Shown here: positions 32,774 through 44,218 of the stretch, piece after piece
Layout of the letters: each line of letters opens with the position of its first letter
Numbering within the stretch: position 1 is the first letter of the stretch
NCBI GenBank assembly: GCA_026545225.1
Contig: CM048848.1
Span: 21,802,806-21,866,805 of the forward strand
Reading direction: 5' to 3'
Length of the DNA: 64,000 bases
Source of the DNA: Cornus controversa
Lineage: Eukaryota; Streptophyta; Magnoliopsida; Cornales; Cornaceae
Program-made: the position numbers and the translations under genes
Notes under the pieces: generated by a model
What the model saw: the letters and a program-made list of their open reading frames with translations, nothing else
Database searches by the model: none
Told to the model about the DNA's origin: nothing

Positions 32774-34310
32774 TTAGCCCCTTTGAATTAAATTCTCAAT
32801 CTGTTTTTTCAAATCCATGCATTCATTGGTATCGTGGCCATGATCGCGATGGAACCTACAATACTTGTCACGGGATCTCCTGGCCGGATCAGTTCTCAAC
32901 TTTGAAGGCCATGACACCGCCGGGTCATCCTGGATGTGGAGGAGGACTTCTCTTCCCTCCCTAAGTGGGGTTCGTGACTTATAGGCGTGTTCAATGGGGT
33001 GAAACCGAATCCCCTTTTGCGGCGCATAGCTTTGTCGTTCTGTTCCTGTGATACTCTGCCGTACTTGGGGTTCCATTCCTCTCTGCTAGATTGCCCTCCC
33101 CTTTTCCTGTCCACTTTTTTTGTCGCTATCACCTTTTTCCCTCCGGGCATCAAGGGCATCCTTGGTATTCATGTAGTTTTGGGCTTTCACAAGTACTTTG
33201 GACATGCTTTCAGGGGGATGATTAGAAACAGAGTATAGGAATTTAGAGGGTAATAGCCCTCTCATGAATGTTGTAACTGCCACCTTATCATCCAAGGCGT
33301 CCACTTGTAACATTTCTCTATTGAATCGGTTGATATAATCCCGCAATGATTCCCCCTTAGTTTGCCTTACATTCAGGAGATAGGTAGCGGGTTTCCTGTG
33401 TTTTCGGGCAGTAATGAAATTGCTAACAAATAGTTGGCTCAGCTCGTTGAAAGAAAGGACAGATGATGGTTTTAAACTATTGAACCAGGACCTGGCGGAG
33501 CCTTTTAATGTAGTGGGAAAGGCTCTGCACATGATTTCGTCGGGTACCGCCTGAAGATGTATCAAGGCCTTGTAAGTTCTAGGTGATCTAGCGGGTCTTT
33601 AGTCCTGTCAAAGCTTTCCATCGCGGGCATCTTGAACCTGGGGGGCAGGGGACAGTTCATTACCCCTGCAGAGAAAATGGGTTGGTTTGCTGGACCAAAT
33701 CCTCTATTGTGGTAGGACCCTTCCCTTTTATGGCGTAGGCCATGCTTTCTACCCTGGCTCTTAGGTCCTGTATCTCCATATCATGATAAGCAAGAGACGC
33801 GGAATCTCTATGGGGTTGGCTCCTCTCGGGAGGGACTAAACAGCTGTGATTCGTCCCACCTCTCACGTGACTTTGAGCCACGTCCTCCATCGGGACTTCA
33901 CTTTCTCTCCCAATACCGTCCTCCTCAGGATCAGTAGGCCTTACGTAACTTGGCGACTGCATCGGTGCCACAGGAGGGAGGCGTTGCAGAATCGTCGCAT
34001 TTTGCTGGAGTAACTAAACCAGACTTTGATTTAAGTTTTGGACCTGGTGCTCCAACGCTGCGACATGCCCCTGATTGTTTGGGACTTCAGGGTGTGTCCC
34101 CAGAAAGTCCATCTGTCCAGGGGACTGCGTGCCTCCATGACCTACGGGCGGATTGGCTGTCGGGTCCTGTGCATTTGGGGGGTCAGTACCGATAGGAGGA
34201 TCTTGCGTGGCCGGAGGGTCGTCTTGGCCAGGTAGGTCATGTACTGGAGGACCTTGGCCAAGAGGGGGATCCTGTACGGCCGTGGTTTCCAATCCAGATC
34301 GAAGGTGCAT
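32774..34310 (-). pseudogene. Tat-like element: gag
   Basis: Starts at 34310 (MHLRSGLETT) with a Pro/Gln-rich stretch. It then has the retrotransposon gag core at 33565-33086 (AFPTTLKGSARSWFNSLKP, then FVSNFITARKHRKPATYLLN). It ends with the zinc knuckle CRFHRDHGHDTNEC near 32850 (32774-33076). This CxFHxDHGHDTxxC form replaces the standard CCHC in Tat elements. At least two frame changes and several stops break it. Gag would form the particle that packages element RNA. Confidence 0.8.
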
Positions 34311-34354
34311 TATGGTTCGTGTATTATTTGAATAGGATAGTCAAATTTTGTGAC

Positions 34355-34374
34355 CGTTCCCACAGACGGCGCCA
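34355..34374 (-). promoter_or_regulatory. Primer-binding site of Tat-like element
   Basis: On the minus strand TGGCGCCGTCTGTGGGAACG follows the 5' LTR after two bases. The first nine bases match the complement of the 3' end of tRNA-Asp as in the Athila PBS at 53883. The rest differs, as is common in Tat elements. Confidence 0.7.
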
Positions 34375-34376
34375 AC

Positions 34377-34722
34377 TGATGAAGAAAAAAATCCACCCCG
34401 AACTGGTCAAACTCTGACCTGTGAAAAAGGACAAAAGAAGGGTAATCGAGAGGACACCGTTGCAATGCCAGCCGATTACGCTCCGACGATTAAGTCAGAA
34501 ATTGGAAGGGCACTCAAAGTTGTAAAGGAACTAAGAGTGTATTAATTGCGTACCTAGTATATGGACCGTCACTGTATTTATAGCAGTCAAGTGAGACTGT
34601 GTCATAGTAGGAGACTGACTCTTAGGGATAGAGAAGTCCAAATTAGAATAGACTTCCTATCCACGTCACCTTGAATTCAACTGTCATTACACGTTTCACA
34701 ATTCTAGTCAAATACTCTATCA
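34377..34722 (-). repeat. 5' LTR of Tat-like element
   Basis: 346 bp, plus-strand ends TGATGAAG and CTCTATCA. Flanked by TCTAT (34723-34727). Shorter than the 3' LTR by about 55 bp, mainly the local duplication in the latter. Confidence 0.9.
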
Positions 34723-34727
34723 TCTAT

Positions 34728-34859
34728 TATTGTAATATCTCTCTGAAATTGTAATGAAATTTTTCCTCATCCGTAGACGTAGGTCATATTGTGCCGAACC
34801 ACGTATATCTTGTCTGAGATTGATTATAATTTATTTTTGCGTTTCTGCTATTCCCAATA
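34728..34859 (+). mobile_element. Copia-type solo LTR, second part
   Basis: Continues the LTR from 24940: TGTAATATCTCT, then CATCCGTAGACGTAGG, then CCACGTATATCTTGT, and ends near CCCAATA. The same order as in the LTRs at 21.7 and 22.5 kb. Confidence 0.75.
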
Positions 34860-35154
34860 TTGTGGTGTGGGATATACATAAGGTTGGCGACATTGCTGAA
34901 AGAGAGGAGCTGAAGTTTGGTTTGGATGGTTCATAGGTTTGTTTCTTTGCTTTACAAAGCTTGGATGAAGGCCAGAGGGTGGTTCTCTCTCTTTATACAT
35001 AACATGATTATAAAGAAGCAGACTTCTATCATGCACTTGTATCTTGCGATTGGCCGGTAAAGGTCTTTGAAAAAAATGGCTGGCCAACCTTTGTGTCTTG
35101 CGGTTGTCTCCAATACAACAATTCAGACACAAGTCAAAATTTTTTTGGATCAAT

Positions 35155-35198
<44 letters not shown>

Positions 35199-35472
35199 CA
35201 TACACCTATATGTTTGTATATATATAGAGAGAGAGAGAATCTGCGGTGAGTCTGGTGCAAGCAGTCCTTGTGTTAAAGGCACGCGCCCTTCTCTTCCATA
35301 ATATGCATGACCATATGGATCACCACCACCATTACCTTCTAAACCCCATTATGCTTCTATCACTATTTAAATATCTACTATATCTTTTATTAATTGTATA
35401 AAAAAAACATCTTCATACCCATATATGAATTGTTTTGTGTCGTGTTAAGTAGAACTTATATGAGACAAACAT
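34860..35472. other. Spacer with (TA)n and (GA)n microsatellites
   Basis: A TA run occupies about 35158-35196 and a GA run 35225-35240. Open frames here are produced by the repeat. No gene seen. Confidence 0.6.
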
Positions 35473-35481
35473 ATTTGTATT

Positions 35482-36032
35482 GAGGAGTGGTAGAGGTAGT
35501 GGTTTAAGCGACTATTCTGTTATACTCATTCCACTGATTCGTGAAAAGTGAAAACAAATTATTAATTACTTTTGTGTTATAAATGTCTTATTTTGTCATC
35601 AATCAGTATCTCCTTGTAGTTTTAAAATATTTACATTCATGTCATCAAGTAAAACTTTGATGTTCATACAGTGATTTTTCAATTTTTAAATAAAATTTTA
35701 TTTTTTAATTAAATTGAGAACCAAGATTCATAAAGTATTTTATATTCCAATTAATTACAAATTTCAAAAAATTATATAAAAAATGATTATAATAATAAGT
35801 ATATGGATTAATATAAAAAAAATATTATTAAAAATATTAATGATCACTATAGTTTTATTTGTTTGTTGATGGCACTAACATAAATATTTCAAAACTACGA
35901 GTGTATACTAATTGATGACAAAATAGGATATTTATTACAGAAAATTATTTAATGATTGGGTAACATTTTTCACCTATCAGTGAAGCGAATGTAAAAGGAC
36001 AATCATTTAAGCGACGATGCCTACCACTCCTC
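35482..36032. mobile_element. Mutator-type MITE (551 bp) with 9 bp target duplication
   Basis: Ends GAGGAGTGGTAG and CTACCACTCCTC. ATTTGTATT occurs on both sides (35473-35481 and 36033-36041), a perfect 9 bp duplication as made by Mutator transposases. The two ends are imperfect inverted repeats for roughly 170 bp, including TTTAAGCGAC and TATTTTGTCATCAAT in both. No transposase is encoded, so it was moved by an autonomous relative. Confidence 0.9.
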
Positions 36033-36041
36033 ATTTGTATT

Positions 36042-36437
36042 TACTCACTCATTACACCCGTTAAGATTCACTTCCTCCATCACCTAACTAAAATACCCCC
36101 TACAAAATTTCACACATGAGATGGTCAGTCTCACACACAAAATCTGAGAGATACTTACAGTTGATAGCAATACGCATAGAATACAAAAACAGAATGAAAA
36201 AAAATAATTTTAAAGCAGAGTAGAAAGTCCTTCTGAAGTAAAAATGTTAAATAAATAAAGTACGTGTTTGGCAATACAACTTGGAAGTCCCGTAACCCAA
36301 GGATCCCTTGACTAGAAAGAACAAAAATTATTACTATAAATTAAACAACCGAGCAACCAACATCCCAATTGAGTTCATACGCTGAAAATGAAGAAAATAA
36401 TATATTCCTACTCTGAAAATTGATGAGAGGAAATGCC
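36042..36437. other. Spacer, no gene seen
   Basis: AT-rich sequence between the MITE and the Tekay-like LTR. No features supported. Confidence 0.6.
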
Positions 36438-38151
36438 TGTCACAATCAACCAACCCAAAACTCTATCTGCACGGTGAAATTGGCCTAGGACCTAAAATGT
36501 CAACAAAGTGGGTTAAACTCACGAGCAAGTTCTCTCTACTACAACCCAATCAGAGAACCGGTAAACATACCCTCTATATGAGGGATAACAAGTATATACA
36601 AATAGATACAAATCATTTCCTTATTTATCTCATTTCTCCAAAGTAGACGTCGTCCTATACACCGTCTCAATTCAACACCTATCACACAAATTTAGAACCT
36701 ATTATCTAAGTTCAAAACTCATGGCACAAAAACATAATACTCTATTAATCCTAGACAATCGTTACATGCCTCCTATACAATCATTAAATACCTTATTAGG
36801 TATTGGCAATCCTGACATGCCTCCTGGCAATCCTTACATGCTTCCCTAGATATCTTATTAGGTATTGGCAATCCTGACATTCCCCTGGCAATCCTTACAT
36901 GCCTCTATAACTAACCTATTAAACAAAAACAAAAGACCTAACCTACTTCGCACATTAATTTAATCTAACACAAGTTCAATCACCACAATAAAATAACTCA
37001 TACACAATTAAAGGAATATCAAATATCATCAATAATTATGAGTTCAAAAAAATACAGTTAAGGAAGGAAAATAATACAACCACCAATTATATGAGCAAGC
37101 ACACAACCAAATCTCCAAATGTACCTAAATCATTAAAGGAGTCTAAACCTAGCTCTAATCTAGGTTTCCTAGCCAATTCTGTTCCTAAGAACCCTATTTA
37201 ATTATTCTGGAATTTTCTAAAAATTTTCATAAATTTAAAAATATTTTCCAAATAAAAGAAAATGAAAACCTAATTTTAAGGCATACTTTTAAAACCAATT
37301 TAACCACGAGGGAAGCTCAATTCCACTTGAAATTTAAACCCAAGTGTATTCTGTCCCTAAAAGGTTACCCAATTTTTTTTAGAATTTTCTGGAATTTTTC
37401 AAAAATTTTAAAATATTTCTAAAATAAAAGAAAATAAAAATCTAGTTTTGAGGCACACTTTTTGTGCTATTTTAACCCCAAGAGAACCTCATTTTGACTT
37501 GAAATTTAAAACCCAAGAACATTCTATCTTCGAAAGATTACCCAAATATTTTTAGAATTTTTGGGAATTTAAAAACAATTTTAAAAATTTACTTTTCCTA
37601 TTTTTCTAATTTAAAAATCAATTTTAAAAATATAAAAATGTCCTAGGGCCCAAAGTGGGCCCAGTGGGTGGGCCCGACGAGTGGGATTGGAATACCATAT
37701 TTTCAGTCCCCGTTGGCAGCCGGAAGGGGCCCCACAAGCCCTCGCAGGCCAGCGGTGTGCGTGAGTTCATGGCGCCCACTTCCTTCTTCTTCTTCCTCTC
37801 TTTTTTCCTTTTTTTTTCTTGTCTCTGCAACTCACGATCAGCCAACTTTTTGAAACTTTTCGGCCATTTTTCGGTCACTTTCAGGCACCGAATCGCATGT
37901 ATGAATATATCATTGAATTCGTCTTGATCTAAGCTATGCATTGGTACCAAAATCACCCCTTCTCTCAGCTTAAATAAAAATCGCCCAATTTCAAGTTTCA
38001 AAATTCTAGAAATTCGAACTCAATTTCCTGTCGACCTATTAATCGGAACAAACTTTCAAAGATTACTCGGGGAAGCAAGATCTACCTATTAATCGGAACA
38101 AAAACCCTCAAAAATGATGAATACAATAAACCCAATTTCATGTTCGTACAT

Positions 38152-38182
<31 letters not shown>

Positions 38183-38622
38183 TACACCCGCCTATACAGT
38201 CATGCATACATTCATATACATATGTAAAAATACCTTATATCAGTACCAAACTCCTGATTCTTCATGTTTAATCCACAGAATTTTCCTTAGCATACATAAT
38301 CATACAATTTCATAATTAAATACATGAATAGACGTATACATGCAACATATATACATAATAAAAATATAATCTATGCTTATGATTCAAAGGGGAAGAGAAA
38401 AGCTCGAACTTGTCTTTTTGACGCACACGAACTCGTCCTAATGAATCACTCCTTCTCTCCCTTCTCTCTTGCGTCTATGCTCTTTCGATCTCTATACATG
38501 TAAACGACAGAAACCCTAACCCCCTTTTCTTTTTATTTTATTTTAATTTTTTTTCCAAAAAACTAAAATAAAAATTCTTAAATAATTATATTAATAAATA
38601 TAAAATACTTAGCCCACCTATA

Positions 38623-38671
<49 letters not shown>

Positions 38672-38931
38672 GCTCAGCCCAATAGTCTAGCCCAACTTGA
38701 TAAAATTTAAAAATTAAAAAACATGCAGCCCAATCTAAAATTAAAAATAAAGAAAAATACCTAGACCTAGTCCAAATAAAATAAAATAAAAAATAAAGTA
38801 AACTACACCACAATATTTAAAGCACTCAAAGAATTTAATCCAACCAAATAAGCAATTCAATTTAACTAATAAAAGAAAAATAAAGCATTTAAATTAAAAT
38901 TAAAAGACCTCCAAAATTAAGGACTATTACA
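36438..38931 (-). repeat. 3' LTR of Tekay-like element
   Basis: About 2.5 kb. Plus-strand ends TGTCACAATC and ACTATTACA (TG..CA). The right end is fixed by the adjoining polypurine tract. The left end is inferred from the TG and the matching TGTCACA/TGTAATA terminal pair. It contains (TA)n runs at about 38155-38180 and 38626-38665, and two related copies of a GAATTTTCTGGAATTTTT-like block near 37200-37600. Confidence 0.7.
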
Positions 38932-38945
38932 TTCTTCCCCGCTAA
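38932..38945 (-). promoter_or_regulatory. Polypurine tract of Tekay-like element
   Basis: Minus strand AGCGGGGAAGAA immediately before the LTR start TGTAATAG. Typical of this clade. Confidence 0.75.
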
Positions 38946-40013
38946 AAAGAGGAATTCTGTCCTTGAAATTCATCCCATACCTGAAAGAAAAAAGCTTTAG
39001 ATACCTTGCTTTTATTTCACCCTCCCTTTCCCAAGTGAACTCCGCCTCATTGTGGTGGCTCCACTAAACTCGAACTAACGGAATGGTCTTAGAACAAAAA
39101 ACCTAGTCCCTACGGTCAAGAATACAGTAAGGCTGCTCCATATATGTTGCATCTGGCTGCAACTCAATCTCTCCAACCTCAATGTGTTGGTAAGTATCCT
39201 CATCTCTAAGGAATTTCTGCAGCATAGAGACATGAAAGACATTGTGTACCCTGTGCATCATGTCTGGTAACACCAATTTATACGATACTGCCCCAACCAT
39301 GTCGGTAATCATAAAAGGACCTACAAAACGAGGTGCCAACTTCCCCTTTCTCCCAAACCGCATTACTCCCTCCATGGGAGAAACCTTGAGTAGAACTTGA
39401 TCCCCCATCTTGAACTCTAATGATCAATTTCTTTGATTGTCATAACTCTTCTGCATACAGTCTCTAATAAGAGCAACTTTATCAGAGGTGTCCTTGATGA
39501 ATTCAGAATCCAAGAATCTGTTCTCTCCAGCATCGAACCAACATACCGGTAACCTACTTGGGCACCCATACAAGGTCTCGAATGGTGCCATACCAATAGT
39601 CTTTTGATAACTATTGTTATAGGCAAACTCAACTAGCGGCAAATGACTTTCCCAATTACCTTCGAAGTCGTGTACATATGCTCGCAACATATCCTCCAAA
39701 ATCTGATTAACCCTCTCAGTCTGACCATCTGTCTAAGGGTGATAGGTTATACCGATATGTAGAGCTGTACCCATAGCCTGTTGAAAATTCTCCCAAAACT
39801 CTAATACAAAATTCGGATCCCTATCCGATATAATGGATAAAGGCACACCATGAAACTTCATTATCTTAACAATGTAAAGCTTCGCGTACTACTTTGAGGT
39901 GTAACTCGAGCGTACGAGTAAGAAATGGCCTGATTTTGTCAACCTATCCACTATGACCCAAATAACATCATAATTTCATTGTAAGCTGGGAAGTCCCACA
40001 ATGAAATCCATGG
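38946..40013 (-). pseudogene. Tekay-like integrase, C-terminal part and chromodomain-like tail
   Basis: Read down from 40013: MDFIVGLPSLQ and a core segment VIWVIVDRLTKSGHFL follow the inserted solo LTR. Then come SHLPLVEFAYNNSYQKTIGM (39650-39600) and the C-terminal FGRKGKLAPRFVGPFMITDM (39350-39290). Next is VHNVFHVSMLQKF, and finally the tail WSHHNEAEFTWEREGEIKAR near 39000. The tail corresponds to the chromodomain-type ending of Tekay integrases, thought to guide insertion into heterochromatin. Stops occur at several points (for example near 39420 and 39065). It belongs with the upstream half at 41201-41500. Confidence 0.8.
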
Positions 40014-41200
40014 TGTGAGATATAAATTTGTAATTGGCATATTTCGGTAATCCAAACTTGATTGATCGAGTTGTAATTTTCGATTTATTCTTTGTATCGA
40101 TCATCGACTACTACGAGCTGATATTCAAGTGCATGGATGCAGACAAATCAATTAGAACACCATATAGTATAGGTAAGTATGGTGAGGACACTCTGCACTT
40201 TTTAGTTCTGAGCCTATTTTGGAAAATCAGGGTTTAAATGCAAAATTTAGGGGTTTTCAAAGTAGGATCGGTCCCTAATATTTAGGACCGGTCCAACTTT
40301 TCTCGGTAGTTTAGTTTCTGCAGGTTTTCAAAAAGTCCCACCAGTGCTATTTATTTGGCACCGGTCCAACTTAGCCTGTTCAAAATAGGAAACAAATTTT
40401 GACGAAAATCCTAATTCCTATTGGGTTTGAAACTTCTAGGAGAGTTCTATTTTGGTATTCAACTTCTTTTCCAAGTAGAATTAGAACTTCCTTGCCTATA
40501 TATATGTATTCATATTTTCTCTACAAGGTGAGCCCGAGAAAATTAATATTTTAGAGAGAGAAAGTATATACAATATAATTAGGGCTATACATATTTTTAA
40601 GAACACACATCCATACTTCACGAGTGATATTTAGGATGGTGTTCTACTTCTGATTAGCTGCTCAAAGACTGCATCAAATCTATTTGCTGATCAGAACATT
40701 GGATTGATGGTTCTTCGCTTGCTTGCTTGTTGAGGACGAAAGGTGACCAGATTGCACTATGAAGGGAACAAAATACTTGTTGAGTATTTTGGTTCGTCCA
40801 ACAACCTTTCTGTAAGGGTGGTGACGTTAGCCGGAAGTCTGCAGCATTTGGACGTGTTGTCACAATCATAAGCCTGAGGTGTTCCGCAGCAGATCCTTGA
40901 CAGAGTGAAGAGGGGTGTGAGACTGAGACAGAGTCTGTTGTACTTTGCTTCATCATAGTGAATTGGTTTCCTGAGGTGTGCCGCCTCCCTCTATGGTTTT
41001 TCTCGTCTTGGGTTTCCACGTATATCTGGTGCATTCTTTTCTTTACTTGCACTTTATTTATTTGCTTGCTTTAATTGTTTAATTAATTGAATTTAAAATT
41101 AAATTAATTAAAAATAAGCAAACAAGCAGGTGATCCTATTCAGCCCCCCTCTAGTATCTATAATACTTTTCGCAATCGCTTCCGCACTGCGCAACTCACA
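40014..41200 (+). mobile_element. Solo LTR (copia-type by end sequence), TSD CATGG
   Basis: 1187 bp inserted in the Tekay integrase. It begins TGTGAGATAT and ends CGCAACTCACA. CATGG is found on both sides (40009-40013 and 41201-41205), so the ends are exact. No internal region is present, which is the trace of LTR-LTR recombination. The text GTGATCCTATTCAGCCCCCC near the 3' end is the common end block of plant copia LTRs. A TATA-like run CTATATATATG lies near 40495. Orientation plus is inferred from these. Open frames within (for example 40654-41052) are not genes. Confidence 0.85.
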
Positions 41201-42340
41201 CATGGAGATGCTCTCCCACTTCCACTCCGGTATAAGCAGTGGCTGCAACGATCCCAGCGGTCTCTAGTGATCAATTTTGATCATCTGACATGTGCTACAC
41301 TTAGAGACAAAGATGGCAATGTCCTTCTTCATACCTGCCCACTGAAACTGCCATTTCATGTCTTAGTACATCTTATCCCCTCCCAGGTGTACCAAAAACT
41401 AAGAACTGTAGGTCTCACTCATCACTGCCCTCCTCAAGTCATCACTGTGAGGGACCACTAATTGCCCCTTGTACCTCAATCCTCCATCTATACCTACTAT
41501 ATAGAACGGCACCTTTCCCAATTTCAACTCAGCCACCTTTTCTACGCACTGTGGGTTAGTAAGTTGATCTGTAACTACCCTCCGAATGATAACAGGTGTA
41601 ACCACTACACATGCTACAAAGGCATCAGCTAAGGCATCAACGCTTCTCAAGTCATTCGACTCTACTTTGAATAGAGTGGAAAGACTGACGTAGGGTCGAC
41701 GACTAAGTGCATCAGCTACTACGTTCGCTTTCCCTGGGTGGTATTGAATGAAAAAATGATATTCTTTTATGAACTCCAACCACCTGCGTTGTTTCATATT
41801 CATCTCCTTCTGTGAGAAAAGATACTACAAGCTCTAGTGGTCGCTGAATAATCTAAAGGACTCACCCAAGAGGTAATGCCTCCAAATCCTCAAAGCAAAA
41901 ACCTCGTTTTCCAACTCCAAATCATGAGTCGGGTAATTAAGCTCGTGAGGCTTAAGCTTACGTGAAACATAGGATATCAGCCTCTCCTCTTGCATCAACA
42001 CACAACCCAAACCCTACAACGATGCATCCGTATATACCAAGTACTCAACTTCGCTTTGGGAGTAGCTAGGACTGGTGTAGTAGTCAATCTGGTCTTTAAC
42101 TCCTCAAACGCCACCTGACAAGAATCATCCCAAATGAAAGGCACACCTTTTTAGTGAGATGGGTGAGCAGGCCAACAATTTTAGAGAAGCCCTGAATAAA
42201 CCTACGATAATAACCAGACAACCCAAGAAAGCTGTAAATCTGTAAAGGTGAGGTAGGATGTCCCCACTCCAAAATCGCTGGCATTTTACTTGGATCGACC
42301 ACTATACCTTTCTCAGATACTACGTGACCCAAGAACTTCA
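41201..42340 (-). pseudogene. Tekay-like RNase H and start of integrase
   Basis: 42341-42096 holds the RT end ([20 protein letters not shown] and [17 protein letters not shown]). A gap of broken frames holds the RNase H body, including wording like LVYTDASL and VSRKLKPHE. 41803-41399 carries [20 protein letters not shown] then [16 protein letters not shown], the end of RNase H, followed by the integrase leader [18 protein letters not shown]. The integrase zinc finger would follow, then the insertion at 41200. Many stops interrupt. Confidence 0.75.
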
Positions 42341-42350
42341 CCTTCCTCTG

Positions 42351-42752
42351 TCAGAAATCACACTTCTCAAACTTTGCATACAACTGATGATCTCTCAGCG
42401 TCTGTAGAATGATACGAAGGTGTCTAGCATGATCCTCATCTGACCTAGAATAAACCAGAATGTCATTGATGAAGACGATGACAAGCAGATCTAAGTAGGC
42501 CCTGAACACTCTGTTTATTAGATCCATGAAGTCAGTTGGGGCGTTTGTCAACTTGAAAGGCATAACCCAGAACTCATAAGACCCATATCTGGTAAGGAAG
42601 GCTATCTTTGGTACATCCTGCTCCCTTACTCGAAGTTGATGATACCCGGATCTTAAATCTATTTTGGAAAAGTAGGTGGTTCCCTTCAGCTGATCGAACA
42701 GATCATCAATCCTAGGCAACAGATACTTGTTACGAATTGTGACCTTATTCAA
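42351..42752 (-). pseudogene. Tekay-like reverse transcriptase, catalytic motif altered
   Basis: The frame reads [45 protein letters not shown] and then [10 protein letters not shown]. The last motif is normally (F/V)IDDILVYS. Here the first catalytic Asp is Asn, which should abolish activity. A TGA at 42351-42353 follows YAKFEKCDF where relatives have Trp. The RT beginning (42753 upward) is in another frame. Confidence 0.85.
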
Positions 42753-42973
42753 TTCCCTGTAGTCAATACAAAGGTGAAGAGACCCATATATCCTTCTTTT
42801 TCACAAACAACACTGGTGCTCCCCATGATGAAATACTCTTGCAAATAAATTTTTGATTGAGCAGTTGTTGAATCTGATCCTTCAGCTCCCTCATTTCCAC
42901 TGGCGCTATTCTTTATAGGGCCTGTGTAATAGGCGTACATGGAGCTAAATCTATCATGAAGTCTATCTCATGA

Positions 42974-43528
42974 CTAGGTGGTAACCCTGGGATCTCCTGA
43001 AACACATCCTGAAACCACTATAATCGAATCTAGAGAAACTGTAATTCCTTTCGGAGACTCCTCACTTATAAAGAATAGGTGCATACTAGACCCTCCATTT
43101 GATTGTGGTATAGCAATCAAATACATCTTTTGACCTAGTATGGCAAAAATAATTGCCTTATTATGGCAATTAACCTCAGTATGGTAATGTGATAACCAAT
43201 CCATCGAGAGTATGACATCATATGAATGCATATCCAAGATCAATAAGTCTGTCGAGAACCTGAGTCTACCAATGTCTATAGGGACCTATCTACCATGTTC
43301 CCGTAGAACCATGCTAACCCTCAACAGCATAGCTATAGTAAGTGGAGAACTATATGGCTGAATGTCTATACTAGATAAGCTAGCAAATGCTATAGATACA
43401 AAGGAATGAGATGCACCAATATCAAATAAAACATGACCAAATCCACCATTGATCAGAAACATACCCTCAATTGCCTGAGGAGCCTGCACATCATATAGCA
43501 TGACCTTGTAGGCCCTCCCATAATGCAT
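42974..43528 (-). pseudogene. Tekay-like protease
   Basis: Frame 43528-43286 carries MFLINGGFGHVLFDIGASHS, the retropepsin active site normally D(T/S)GA(T/S)HSF. The Thr/Ser after Asp is Ile here. Frame 43243-42974 carries MHSYDVILSMDWLSHYHTEV, the second half (DVILGMDWL). A stop near 43283 separates the two in the same frame. Confidence 0.8.
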
Positions 43529-43529
43529 C

Positions 43530-43912
43530 TACTGCCCAGGTTACCCAACAGGCGTTGGCGGTGCGGGTAAAGCTGGACAATGTTGAGCCTAAATCCGTGG
43601 AACTTGTGGTACCAGTAAAGGTGGTTGTTGTCTTTGTCACTGCTGACTAAGCCATCCCAGATTGGTGTGAGGGTACTATTTAGCTGAATGCCCCAACTCA
43701 CCACACCCATAGCAGTTTCCTCTGAATACACCAGTAGGCCTCCTCAACTGATTTCCCTGTGACTAACCCTGCCGTGCCTGCGGTACCCTATTATGCGTCT
43801 TGTGAGTAGAGGCTTCCCCTCACTGAGCATCACCATTAGTTCTGTTCCACTTCCATGGCTGCTGCCCTGGACGATTGACCCTATCAAAGTGCCTACTGAT
43901 GTGGTTGGAACT
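43530..43912 (-). pseudogene. Tekay-like gag, C-terminal part with zinc knuckle
   Basis: Minus-strand text GNCYGCGELGHSAK (about 43700-43660) is a CCHC zinc knuckle of gag. Upstream HFDRVNRPGQQPWKWNR reaches the junction near 43912, beyond which the sequence is Athila LTR. The N-terminal two thirds of gag are missing. Several stops occur. Confidence 0.75.
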
Positions 43913-44218
43913 TGAATTATATTGTAAGCTTATTTTTGCCCCTTTTATCAAAATATAATTTAACCACTCGCAAGAGCACGAATCTTTGTAGATACGGTTC
44001 TATATAGAGGGTATCGATCCCACGAGGACTAGTCGTAATTATCTTAAAGAAAGATTACTTCCACTTTAATCCTAAAAACAAGGTTTTGAGTTTTGTTTCT
44101 AAAACTATTGCATGAATGTAATAACAATAAATTTAAAGAGTAAAAGTTGGGAGAGAGAAGTAGGGGTGGTTTCCACCACTAGCCATTCACATGTTCATAA
44201 GTGTAGCAAGCTTGGGAT
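43913..44218 (-). repeat. Athila-like element E2, 3' LTR, first part
   Basis: Starts about TGAATTATATTG and runs to GGGAT at 44214-44218, where E1 is inserted. It continues at 55435. The text ACGAATCTTTGTAG and GGTATCGATCCCACGAGG corresponds in position to ACGAATTCCTTGCAG and GGTATCGTACCTCAGG of the E1 LTR, so the two families are related but distinct. The left end is inferred; its target duplication lies outside. Confidence 0.65.

Larger units (their letters stand above)
24941..34722 (-). mobile_element. Full-length Tat-like Ty3/gypsy retrotransposon with antisense accessory ORF
   Basis: The 9782 bp element has LTRs at both ends and a perfect 5 bp duplication TCTAT (24936-24940 and 34723-34727). 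On the minus strand the order is 5' LTR, PBS, gag, protease, RT, RNase H, second RNase H, integrase, tandem repeats, then an accessory ORF on the opposite strand, PPT and 3' LTR. The second RNase H domain and the antisense ORF assign it to the Tat lineage. Frameshifts and stops interrupt gag, pol and the accessory ORF, so it is not autonomous now. It sits inside a copia-type solo LTR and is therefore younger than that. Confidence 0.9.
36438..43912 (-). mobile_element. Tekay-like Ty3/gypsy chromovirus, 5' truncated
   Basis: Minus-strand order: part of gag (43.9 kb), protease, RT, RNase H, integrase with a chromodomain-like tail, PPT, 3' LTR. The upstream part of gag and the 5' LTR are missing where the Athila E2 LTR begins (about 43913). 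A solo LTR (40014-41200) is inserted in the integrase. Stops and frameshifts abound and two active-site residues are changed. The C-terminal text WSHHNEAEFTWEREGEIKAR assigns it to the Del/Tekay clade of chromoviruses. Confidence 0.85.

Noticed and set aside
35067..35301. ORFs with IYIYIYIY repeats
   Set aside because: Translation of a TA microsatellite.
40654..41052. 132-codon minus-strand ORF
   Set aside because: Falls wholly inside the solo LTR and shows no recognisable domain.
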